From Glandiceps talaboti (taxonomy: Eukaryota > Hemichordata > Enteropneusta > Spengelidae): DNA of 64,000 nt. Both the position numbers and the translations under genes were made by a program. This document shows, piece after piece, positions 36,847 to 47,850 of the stretch (position 1 is its first letter; each line of letters begins with the position of its first letter). Below the pieces are notes generated by a model. The model worked only from the letters and a program-made list of their open reading frames with translations, had not been told where the DNA came from and ran no database searches. The stretch lies in contig NC_135554.1 in NCBI RefSeq assembly GCF_964340395.1, positions 1,000,001-1,064,000 on the forward strand, read 5' to 3'.

Positions 36847-37189
36847 GAAAAAAAGAAAACCAACATTTTAAAAGCTTATTTTCCCATGTTTGAAAAGTCA
36901 TGATGTCAATTTATTTTCAGGTACCCCCCCCTACAACCCATAACATTTTTTTCAGGTATTCCCCCTCCCCACACACTATCCATATATTTTTAGGGTCCCT
37001 CCCTAAAATCTCTCCCCCCCCCCCCCCCCCCGAACAACTTTTTGTGAAAGCAGCCTAATGCTAATGCAACTCAACAAAATTACAGGAGTACAGTCCTGTA
37101 TAGGAGTTTTCATTATTGACTACTGGTGTGTGTGTGGGGGGGGGGGGGGCTTTTGGCTTGGAAAATTCTATATATATTCTATATCAAAG

Positions 37190-40100
37190 GCACACATTCT
37201 TGTTAGTCTTTCTACTACATAAATGTTCTTGTTAGTCTTTCTACTACATAAATGTTAGTCTTTCTTCTACATACATGTTCTTGTTAGACTTTCTACTACA
37301 TAAATGTTCTTGTTAGTCTTTCTACTACATAAATGTTCTTGTTAGACTTTCTACTACATAAATGTTAGTCTTTCTACTACATAAATGTTCTTGTTAGACT
37401 TTCTACTACATAAATGTTCTTGTTAGACTTTCTACTACATAAATGTTAGTCTTTCTACTACATAAATGTTCTTGTTAGTCTTTCTACTACATAAATGTTC
37501 TTGTTAGACTTTCTACTACATAAATGTTCTTGTTAGACTTTCTACTACATAAATGTTCTTGTTAGACTTTCTACTACATAAATGTTCTTGTTAGACTTTC
37601 TACTACATAAATGTTAGACTTTCTACTACATAAATGTTCTTGTTAGACTTTCTACTACATAAATGTTCTTGTTAGTCTTTCTACTACATAAATGTTCTTG
37701 TTAGACTTTCTACTACATAAATGTTCTTGTTAGACTTTCTACTACATAAATGTTAGTCTTTCTACTACATAAATGTTCTTGTTAGACTTTCTACTACATA
37801 AATGTTCTTGTTAGTCTTTCTACTACATAAATGTTCTTGTTAGACTTTCTACTACATAAATGTTAGTCTTTCTACTACATAAATGTTCTTGTTAGACTTT
37901 CTACTACATAAATGTTCTTGTTAGACTTTCTACTACATAAATGTTCTTGTTAGTCTTTCTACTACATAAATGTTCTTGTTAGTCTTTCTACTACATAAAT
38001 GTTCTTGTTAGACTTTCTACTACATAAATGTTCTTGTTAGTCTTTCTACTACATAAATGTTCTTGTTAGACTTTCTACTACATAAATGTTCTTGTTAGTC
38101 TTTCTACTACATAAATGTTCTTGTTAGACTTTCTACTACATAAATGTTCTTGTTAGACTTTCTACTACATAAATGTTCTTGTTAGACTTTCTACTACATA
38201 AATGTTCTTGTTAGACTTTCTACTACATAAATGTTCTTGTTAGACTTTCTACTACATAAATGTTCTTGTTAGACTTTCTACTACATAAATGTTAGACTTT
38301 CTACTACATAAATGTTCTTGTTAGTCTTTCTACTACATAAATGTTCTTGTTAGACTTTCTACTACATAAATGTTCTTGTTAGTCTTTCTACTACATAAAT
38401 GTTCTTGTTAGTCTTTCTACTACATAAATGTTCTTGTTAGACTTTCTACTACATAAATGTTCTTGTTAGTCTTTCTACTACATAAATGTTCTTGTTAGAC
38501 TTTCTACTACATAAATGTTCTTGTTAGTCTTTCTACTACATAAATGTTCTTGTTAGTCTTTCTACTACATAAATGTTCTTGTTAGTCTTTCTACTACATA
38601 AATGTTCTTGTTAGTCTTTCTACTACATAAATGTTCTTGTTAGACTTTCTACTACATAAATGTTCTTGTTAGACTTTCTACTACATAAATGTTCTTGTTA
38701 GTCTTTCTACTACATAAATGTTCTTGTTAGTCTTTCTACTACATAAATGTTCTTGTTAGACTTTCTACTACATAAATGTTCTTGTTAGACTTTCTACTAC
38801 ATAAATGTTAGTCTTTCTACTACATAAATGTTCTTGTTAGTCTTTCTACTACATAAATGTTCTTGTTAGACTTTCTACTACATAAATGTTCTTGTTAGTC
38901 TTTCTACTACATAAATGTTCTTGTTAGACTTTCTACTACATAAATGTTCTTGTTAGACTTTCTACTACATAAATGTTCTTGTTAGACTTTCTACTACATA
39001 AATGTTCTTGTTAGACTTCCTACTACATAAATGTTCTTGTTAGACTTTCTACTACATAAATGTTCTTGTTAGACTTTCTACTACATAAATGTTCTTGTTA
39101 GTCTTTCTACTACATAAATGTTCTTGTTAGACTTTCTACTACATAAATGTTAGACTTTCTACTACATAAATGTTCTTGTTAGACTTTCTACTACATAAAT
39201 GTTCTTGTTAGACTTTCTACTACATAAATGTTCTTGTTAGACTTTCTACTACATAAATGTTCTTGTTAGACTTTCTACTACATAAATGTTAGACTTTCTA
39301 CTACATAAATGTTCTTGTTAGACTTTCTACTACATAAATGTTCTTGTTAGACTTTCTACTACATAAATGTTCTTGTTAGACTTTCTACTACATAAATGTT
39401 CTTGTTAGTCTTTCTACTACATAAATGTTCTTGTTAGACTTTCTACTACATAAATGTTCTTGTTAGTCTTTCTACTACATAAATGTTCTTGTTAGTCTTT
39501 CTACTACATAAATGTTCTTGTTAGACTTTCTACTACATAAATGTTCTTGTTAGACTTTCTACTACATAAATGTTCTTGTTAGACTTTCTACTACATAAAT
39601 GTTCTTGTTAGACTTTCTACTACATAAATGTTAGTCTTTCTACTACATAAATGTTCTTGTTAGACTTTCTACTACATAAATGTTAGTCTTTCTACTACAT
39701 AAATGTTCTTGTTAGTCTTTCTACTACATAAATGTTCTTGTTAGTCTTTCTACTACATAAATGTTCTTGTTAGACTTTCTACTACATAAATGTTCTTGTT
39801 AGACTTTCTACTACATAAATGTTCTTGTTAGTCTTTCTACATAAATGTTCTTGTTAGTCTTTCTACTACATAAATGTTCTTGTTAGACTTTCTACTACAT
39901 AAATGTTCTTGTTAGACTTTCTACTACATAAATGTTAGACTTTTCTACTACATAAATGTTCTTGTTAGTCTTTCTACTACATAAATGTTCTTGTTAGACT
40001 TTCTACTACATAAATGTTCTTGTTAGACTTTCTACTACATAAATGTTCTTGTTAGACTTTCTACTACATAAATGTTCTTGTTAGACTTTGTACTACAAAA

Positions 40101-41150
40101 TGTTCTTGTTAGACTTTCTACTACATAAATGTTCTTGTTAGTCTTTCTACTACATAAATGTTCTTGTTAGACTTTCTACTACATAAATGTTCTTGTTAGA
40201 CTTTCTACTACATAAATGTTCTTGTTAGACTTTGTACTACATAAATGTTAGTCTTTCTACTACATAAATGTTCTTGTTAGACTTTCTACTACATAAATGT
40301 TAGTCTTTCTACTACATAAATGTTCTTGTTAGTCTTTCTACTACATAAATGTTCTTGTTAGTCTTTCTACTACATAAATGTTCTTGTTAGACTTTCTACT
40401 ACATAAATGTTCTTGTTAGACTTTCTACTACATAAATGTTCTTGTTAGTCTTTCTACATAAATGTTCTTGTTAGTCTTTCTACTACATAAATGTTCTTGT
40501 TAGACTTTCTACTACATAAATGTTCTTGTTAGACTTTCTACTACATAAATGTTCTTGTTAGACTTTCTACTACATAAATGTTCTTGTTAGACTTTGTACT
40601 ACAAAATGTTCTTGTTAGACTTTCTACTACATAAATGTTAGTCTTTCTACTACATAAATGTTCTTGTTAGTCTTTCTACTACATAAATGTTCTTGTTAGT
40701 CTTTCTACTACATAAATGTTCTTGTTAGTCTTTCTACTACATAAATGTTCTTGTTAGACTTTCTACTACATAAATGTTCTTGTTAGACTTTCTACTACAT
40801 AAATATTCTTGTTAGACTTTCTACTACATAAATGTTCTTGTTAGTCTTTCTACATAAATGTTCTTGTTAGTCTTTCTACTACATAAATGTTCTTGTTAGA
40901 CTTTCTACTACATAAATGTTCTTGTTAGACTTTCTACTACATAAATGTTCTTGTTAGACTTTCTACTACATAAATGTTCTTGTTAGACTTTGTACTACAA
41001 AATGTTCTTGTTAGACTTTCTACTACATAAATGTTCTTGTTAGTCTTTCTACTACATAAATGTTCTTGTTAGACTTTCTACTACATAAATGTTCTTGTTA
41101 GACTTTCTACTACATAAATATTCTTGTTAGACTTTCCACTACATAAATGT
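37190..41150. repeat. 29-bp minisatellite, about 135-140 copies
   Basis: Unit TTCTTGTTAGACTTTCTACT then ACATAAATG. Variants are GAC/GTC at one site and a 23-bp form lacking TTCTTG. Larger blocks recur (for example a CTTTGTACTACAAAATG variant at about 40087, 40590 and 40990), showing duplication of multi-unit blocks. It is the longest array in the window. Confidence 0.97.
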
Positions 41151-41283
41151 TTTACAAAGCATCTCATTATCATACACATTTCATTTGAAACTGACTCAGT
41201 ATCTGTCCAAAACAAAGAAAGCAAACTTTTTTTAAAATGAAAATATGACTTGGTTCTCTTCTAAGTTCTAGTAAATAATGAAA

Positions 41284-42270
41284 ATAGCACCAATGGCATT
41301 GCAGCACAACTGTTCAGTTTTTTAAAATGTTTACCCACATGCCGTTCATTTGCTGAATGATTATCCAGCTGCCTAACCAATCCTGTTATCTTTGCAATAT
41401 ACACAATCATTTGGCTGTTGCTATGGGTGTGGTCTTGTTACTAGACATATTTGCATACATTTTTTGAATGGTTGTTCACTTGTCTATTTACCTGCTGTTA
41501 TCTTTGTGATATGCGTACTGATTTGGCTGTTGCTATGGGTGTGGTCTTGTTGCTAGGTACATGTGCATACATTTTTTGAATGTTTGTTCACTTGTCCAAA
41601 AATCCCTGTTGTTACCTTTGTGAAATACATGACTTGGTTCTCTTCTAAGAACTAGAACTTAGAAGAGAACCAAGTCATATTTTCAACTGTTTGGCAGTTG
41701 CTATGGGTGTGGTCATGATTGCTAAGGATACCTGTTTACATTTTTTGAATGTTTACTGACTTGCTTACCTCATGTTATTTGACCAAAACACACTCCCAGC
41801 TGGTTGTTACTATGTGCATGGTCATTGTTGCTAGGGCCAAAATGTTTTACAGAAAATTTGCAGAATAACACTTCCAGTAACAGCTCACCAAGTTTTAGTC
41901 TCTTGACAAAGTACTTTCTGAGATAGAAGTTTTTGATCAAAATTCACATTTCTTACACCTAATTTGTATATCACTCATGAGATCATTATATGCTTGATAT
42001 TTCTTCATCTATACATAACTAGATGCATCCCCATTAAATTTCAGTCCAATCTGCTCAGTAGTTTGGAAATAAAGACTTTTCACCAAAAAGGCACATTTGT
42101 AGCCCTAATTTGCATATCACATATAGAATCATCATGTAATGAACAAATCTAAATTATCATGCCCCTAAGAACATTCCCACTGCATTTCAGGCCAATCTGC
42201 CCAGTAGTTTTGGAGTTTAAGTTTTTTGACCAAAATCCCATTTTTTGACCAAAAAATGGCTAAATTGTAT
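41284..42270 (+). mobile_element. Family A copy
   Basis: Starts ATAGCACCAATGGCATTGCA, contains the GCTATGGGTGTGG and TTTGCATATCA units, and lacks the terminal (CA)n and TTGTGCTAA. At 41629-41685 a short sequence (ACTTGGTTCTCTTCTAAGAA) is followed by its inverse, a small palindrome. Confidence 0.75.
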
Positions 42271-42425
42271 CATATCCCAAAGCAAATTGGGATGCATATG
42301 TAAATCATAGTTCCTTATCCATTTACTAAGTTTGAAAGAAATCGGTCAATGAATGTCCAAGAAATGGCTCTGGACGCACGCATGCACAGATGCACAGACG
42401 GATGGTGCCCAATTTATAACAACTG
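42246..42425. mobile_element. Family B-type fragment
   Basis: Resembles the right end of family B: GGATGCATATGTAAATCATA, then AAGTTTGAAAGAAATCGGTC and GACGCACGCATG, but strongly diverged. It joins directly to the family A copy. Confidence 0.55.
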
Positions 42426-42612
42426 TGGCAATTAGGTGTTGCAGGAAGAGATTTTCTATATAATAGTAAATATTTGCTCAGTATGAACTAAAAATATTGC
42501 AGCCTAAAAATTGGTGTTTGTGTCTCCTCATCATAATCTGCATGTGTAAACACATATATTTGGGCAGTAATATTTAACATTTGTGGTTCAAAATCCACAG
42601 ACTCTTTCTTAT

Positions 42613-42890
42613 GGGTTGTCGGTGGCCGAGCGGTTAGCTTGTACGCCTCTTACCTCTGCAGTCTGGGTTCGAACCCACCAGGTGTTGGCTGAGTATGATT
42701 AAAAATTTAACCAGGTCTACATATAAGAAGGGTGATGCTCAGTTTGACCCTGCCGAACAATGCAGGTTTTCCCCCGGGTTCTCCGGTTTCCTCCTGCTTT
42801 TTCAACACTAGGGCACTAGGGCGCTGCTCTTGTGGCAACCATTCAACAAATTTCCGAATTTATTTGGACGAATAAAGTTAATTATTATCA
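42613..42890 (+). mobile_element. tRNA-derived SINE
   Basis: The head has a pol III A box (TGGCCGAGCGGTTAG from 42623) and a perfect B box (GGTTCGAACCC, 42666-42676). The head resembles a Ser/Leu-type tRNA. The body contains CCCCCGGGTTCTCCGGTTTCC, a central word I recall from widespread invertebrate SINE superfamilies, and the tail is AATAAAGTTAATTATTATCA. It is not a tRNA gene, because the acceptor and anticodon stems do not fold properly. It stops next to the donor of the 42895-43037 exon. Confidence 0.88.
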
Positions 42891-42894
42891 ATAC

Positions 42895-43037
42895 CTTTTT
42901 CCTTAGGTTTCTTTTTCTTCTTCAGCTTGTCTCTTGCCAAGTCTTCAAGCATCTGTGCTTCAGCTTGCATATCATGCATTTGAGCTAAAACCACAGGATC
43001 ATTGCCTCCACTCTGTAGATAAGCTAGTCTCATTGCA
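42895..43037 (-). CDS. CCDC17: CCDC17 homologue, conserved core exon
   Basis: A 143-nt exon, acceptor ...TTTACAG, donor AAAAG|GTATTG at 42893-42894. The product reads AMRLAYLQSGGNDPVVLAQM and then HDMQAEAQMLEDLARDKL, ending in a lysine-rich tail KKKKKPKEK. The vertebrate counterpart is recalled as [20 protein letters not shown], one of the best conserved blocks of CCDC17, so this exon and the 5709-5912 exon carry the identification. It leaves one G. A SINE ends about 4 nt past the donor. Confidence 0.92.
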
Positions 43038-43202
43038 CTGTAAAGCAATCAGGTATGTTTAAATTGTTACAAATCTCTACCATAATGATGATAAATATAC
43101 TTTCACCAATTTGATATTCACAAAATGTGAGAACTCTTCATCACACCAAAGTAAACAGAGATGTACTACTTGATTTTAGACACTTATACTCTACTTGGTA
43201 TC

Positions 43203-43375
43203 TTACCTCATTTCTGACACCAGTGATAACCAAATATGGGAGGTTATGAATATTCATTAATTTGAGGGTGTCATCATACTTTATTTCTAACACCAGTGAT
43301 AACCAAATATGGGAAGACATGAATATTCATAAATTTGAGGGTGTTATCTTACCTTATTTCTGACACCAATGATCC
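43203..43375. repeat. 73-bp tandem duplication of an exon end
   Basis: The CACCAGTGAT/CACCAATGAT word starts at 43218, 43291 and 43364, exactly 73 bp apart. The third copy is the 3' end and donor of the 66-nt exon, so the duplication carried a 5' splice site with it (TGAG|GTAAGA at about 43204-43206, a weakened AAA|GTATGA at about 43278). Confidence 0.88.
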
Positions 43376-43418
43376 AGAGTGGTATGGAATACTTATAATC
43401 TTCTTTTGACTTGGTGGT
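43353..43418 (-). CDS. CCDC17: CCDC17 homologue, 66-nt micro-exon
   Basis: Found by hand. An acceptor TGTTTCTTACAG and a donor ATAAG|GTAAGA bound exactly 66 nt. With one nucleotide completing the previous codon and two left over, the product is KPPSQKKIISIPYHSG followed by SLVSEI. The sense of this exon only appears when it is joined to the next one: GSLVSEISAMRLAYLQSGG lines up with the human CCDC17 stretch [19 protein letters not shown] as I recall it. Because its length is a multiple of three, the gene would also stay in frame without it. Its last bases and donor lie in a 73-bp tandem duplication (see findings). Confidence 0.88.
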
Positions 43419-43779
43419 CTGTAAGAAACAAAACAAATCAATATCTATATACAATGACAAGATGTCAATTTTGATGGTTGTCATGGTTGTATGTTCATAA
43501 TTGCTTTCAGTCAAGTCTTTCTTTATTCCAACAACTGAATATCTCTGTTTATCTCAGTAGGAGGGTTACACAAATACATAAGAACGAATAAAGGAGGTCA
43601 TGTGAGTCAAAAGCACAAAGCAGCTGAGAAACAAAAATATATGTAAAGACTACACTGCAAATAAAAAGGAAATTAAATAGTCTCCCTGATCCTGAAACAA
43701 TCTATTTTGCCTTTGTCACTACAATAGTTTTATCTATACATGACATAATTACGATGAACTTAGCCTCGTCAGGCTAATG

Positions 43780-43868
43780 GTATTCGGCGAAACGAAACAA
43801 AATGAAACGAAACGAAATGAAACAAGGCTTATGGTATTCAGCGAAACGAAATGAAACAAAACAAAAAG
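43780..43868. repeat. GAAACGAAAC-type tandem repeat
   Basis: TTATGGTATTCAGCGAAACG followed by GAAATGAAAC runs, two units. The same repeat recurs at 47719-47850. Confidence 0.75.
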
Positions 43869-44880
43869 TTCTATATTTCAAATTCAAATTCCAGTTCTTT
43901 AGAGTAGTATAGTTTTCCTAACTATATCCCGTGGCTGAAACTAGCTGAACCAAAAGAAGGGAACAGACGAAAGGTACAACAAAATTTCACACAAACTCTG
44001 TCTTTTGTTTTGATGACTCCTTTGGAAATGTTGGCTGCTAAATTATTAAATATATTCTAAATGTAAAATTGATAAATATTTGTGTAGTCTACATGGTGAT
44101 ATCATTCACAGGCCGGATAGTCATATTTGAATTTGCCTTGCGAGTTCATATCATACATTGGTTTGGAACTTGGATAATTATATAATTTGTGTTACAACAG
44201 ATAGCACTGACTCATATTATGTTATAGGTTAGGAAATTGTTTTACAATTTTTTTCATGTTTTATGTCAAATTTTGCGTAAAATACACATAATACAGGATT
44301 TGGTTACCATGGTAACAGATATTCATAAAATTACCACTTTTTTGAGCTCATGCAAATTGTGTAGAGAAGCTTGGAAAGGGCTAGGAGTCTAAAAAAAGAA
44401 GACAGAAAATGAGAGGCAGAAAAACATGAAGAAAAGATCATTTTAATTTGTACTTGTTTTTGAATTGACTGACCACTTCTTGTTATGAAACAGAAGTGAG
44501 AAAAAAATAGGTATGTAACAACATTTATAATGAGATTACATGAGATTACCTCCAGGGACGTCCTCAAGACAAAATAATAATGGTTTACATCTCAAATTTA
44601 CAGACATATACAAAGACGAATTCTTATAACTTCAAAGCTCAACTTGAACTACAAATTCCAAGTAATCATGCCATCCATTTGCATGCAATAAGCACCTGAC
44701 AGTGTATTCTGGCTGAAAAAAAGGCAGGTTAAAAGTTTACAAAATACAGAAAATCACCACCATAAAATGGTTGATAACTGTCTCCAGAACATAATATGCT
44801 CATAAAGTTTAAGTTTATAAAAAGGCAAACTTCATGCTAATAAAAGGAATAATATAACAAACAAAATTTGACCAGAGTTT
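43869..44880. other. Intron sequence, no feature recognised
   Basis: AT-rich. The 78-codon minus-strand ORF at 44331-44567 is not supported by splice sites or composition. Confidence 0.4.
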
Positions 44881-45550
44881 AATTAATACACGGAATGCCT
44901 CTCATATGGGCAAAAACATATAGATTTTTGGTCCTACACACATTTTTGTAATGCAAAATGCTGATATATTGTAGATGATGTACCCCTTAATTGGAAAATT
45001 AATTATATGAATCTATACCAGATTTAAACTGAATGTCTCTCGTGAGGGCAAAACCATATATTTTTGGGCCTACACACATTGTTGGAATGCAAACCTCTGA
45101 AATATAGTTATTAATTATACATGATGTATTGAAAGTTAATGATTCAAAACTGTATGAAGATTGAAGCTTACATAGTAATCATATTGTGTAATTATTTTTA
45201 AAAAATCATTAATTATGCAAATTAACCATTCAGCTAATAAGTTACATCATCAAGCTTTAATGACGCAAGCACATCGTTAGCATAAATGCATGTACTAAAT
45301 TATAAATTATATGGAATTTGAAGCCAGTATTCCACAGATATAGCTCAATTTCTCGAGATCGTTAATAATGCAAATTATTCATTAAATATAAAAGCTACAT
45401 GAAGAAACCTTATGTGCGCATTATTATGGTTGACATATGTACTAAATTATATGAAATTTGCATTTCACATTCTTATTATAAAGCCTAATTACAGTAAATC
45501 GCTAATTATGCAAATTACTCATTAAAACTAGTAAAACTATGCTAACACCC

Positions 45551-45581
<31 letters not shown>

Positions 45582-45795
45582 TTTAGAAAAGTGCACTTTC
45601 TTAGGGTTAGTGTATGTGCCAAATTATACAGAATTTGAGGAGTGTATGATAGAGCTTAATGACTGAATATCCTTAATTATTCAAATTACTTAGTAATGGT
45701 AAATGTTGTATCAACAAACATCATAGGACAGGTGCATATTATTATGGTTGATATATGTACCATATTAATTCAAATTGTGATCAGGAGAGGTATTG
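44881..45795. repeat. Family C copy
   Basis: Units with ATTAATTATGCAAATTA and TACTAAATTATATGAAATTT, a poly-T at 45562-45585, and partial identity to 24511-26450. Confidence 0.65.
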
Positions 45796-45800
45796 TTATC

Positions 45801-45936
<136 letters not shown>

Positions 45937-47718
45937 TGACTCAAAGGGCCAGTGGACTAAGAATGACAATTAATCCGGCACTTAACGTCACGGATTATAC
46001 TTCTTGTAAATCGATTCTAGGAAATCTGTAATGACCCTTATCACCCTTCCAAGTTTAGGATGACTAACTCCATTTCTCTGAAGAAAAGAACCGCCTCAAC
46101 TCTTTTTTTAATTACAAATTTTGGCAGGTTTATAATACATTTTCTTTTGAAAATTATTACAAATATCGGCAATTTTTATTGAAAATGTCGTTCACAAACA
46201 TATTACAAATGTCAGTTTATTACAAATATCGGTAATTATATTACAAATTTCAGTTGATTACAATAATGTTGGCAATCATTACGAATGTCGGTTGTACAAG
46301 GCATCCCCCTCCTGCAGTAGAGGGAATTTTATTGACATATTACAGTTGTTCAGGAGTCATTTCACGGCACCCCCCACCACCAAATCGGAAGAAATCGGAA
46401 AAGAACACAGTAAAAAGGAGACGGTTCAAGGTCAATGTAATACTTCTTAAACTTCTGAATCGAAATTCTTAAAGGATACTATTTTTCTTTATTCATCTGT
46501 GCATTAGTGTGTGAAATTCCAGAATGATATATTCATATTTGACGAAATTGAAACAGTATTTCACTTGTTTGTATTGTAATCTCCACGCACGTTGTAAACC
46601 TATTGAAAAATGCTATGATTTCACCGACGACTACAGGACTGAATATTCGCCAGTTCAATATTTTCAGTTTTCCTCCCAACTTTATAAAATTTCAGACAAT
46701 AAATGATACATTGGTGTTTCACTCCTGTAAAATGACATTTAATACACACCCTCAGACAACTTCTAATACAAAAGAAGCAATTACAAAGGCTTGGTGTTTC
46801 ACTCATGGACCATTACATTCTTGACACAGAGCTAGGCATGTATTTCAACTCTCGACTACCAATAACAGAGACACAATAAACACAGCAGGATCCTTTGCCC
46901 AATCACCCTGATCACTGATACCCATTGCTATTCTGTCACAGTGCAGTAAAAGCAGGCTACTAATGAAACATTACACATGGACTTGATGATTTTAATGACT
47001 GCAAATGTTTATTTTCTAAATGATGATCAACAACATAACAACTTGCAATTGACTACTTCTACATCCCCCACAGTGCATGGCACGTCTATACATAATTGTT
47101 TCTTATGCATTCGAAGTTGTTGAAGGGTATGTATTAAATGCCATGTTACATTTGTGAAATACAAAGCCCACATTTTAGCTCTAAACTTCCCTCTAAATTT
47201 GTATCGTTTTAGTTTGTTTTAATTTCATTCTCTCTGCAAAATTGCCTTAGGTTGATCATACAACAGTCAAGGCAGGTCTGTCCTGACCTGACCTGTAATC
47301 GGTCAGCAAATCGGTGTCAACATTTGTACAGAAAAAGACACCAGAGAAGGACCAATATAAAATATACATCTTTTTAAAGATATACACAACATTTTATTGG
47401 GTTTATTTTAGTTGCTTTAAATACTAATTGATTGGACTTGATAGGAGAGTGTATCTTACTAACGTATAAAAAGCACATGATGGTGTCAAAGGTTATTGTT
47501 ATAATTAATGGCGTCTTCTATGAGGTTCTAAAAAGTACACTTGCATGCCAAATTCGAGCTCATAAACTTAAACAATGAAGTTAACAAAAACGTCTATATA
47601 CCCTGCCACTACTGAAATCCAGATTTTCATGAAAATAACCAAGATAATGCATGCTAAAACCTTAAGTCAAAAATCAAGGGAGTGGGGAACAGCAAGTCAA
47701 GAATCTCATCCCAAATTG
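45937..47718. other. Intron sequence with a TTACAAATGTCGG word cluster
   Basis: Between about 46110 and 46290 the word ATTACAAATATCGG or ATTACAAATGTCGG recurs at least five times, as in subterminal repeats of a DNA transposon. No opposite end was found. The rest is AT-rich without support for genes. Confidence 0.4.
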
Positions 47719-47850
47719 GTACTCAGCGAAACGAAATGAAACAAAACAAAACAAATGAAATAGGGCTTATGGTATTCTGCGAAACAAAACGAAACGAAAC
47801 AAGACTTATGGTAGTCAACGAAATGAAATGAAACGAAATGAAACAATGCA
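47719..47850. repeat. GAAACGAAAC-type tandem repeat
   Basis: Three units of CTTATGGTATTCTGCGAAAC plus GAAAC runs, like 43780-43868. Confidence 0.75.

Larger units (their letters stand above)
32948..37057. mobile_element. PIF/Harbinger-like DNA element, long copy (4.1 kb)
   Basis: TAA flanks both sides (32945-32947, 37058-37060). The termini are GGCTGCTTGCACAAAAACTT and, reversed, GGCTGCTTTCACAAAAAGTT. Inside each end lie C-homopolymers and subterminal TTTCAAGTACCCCC or TTTCAGGTACCCCC words. Three segments (32948-33265, 35548-35810, 36085-37057) reappear in reverse order and orientation at 60225-62174. A 3-bp TWA duplication with GGC termini suits PIF/Harbinger. No DDE transposase was recognised. 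The unmatched interior (33266-35547) has ORFs of up to 141 codons, a (CA)n tract and a histone-type stem-loop. Confidence 0.83.

Noticed and set aside
42613-42690. A functional tRNA gene
   Set aside because: A and B boxes are good, but the stems do not pair properly and the sequence continues into a SINE body and tail.
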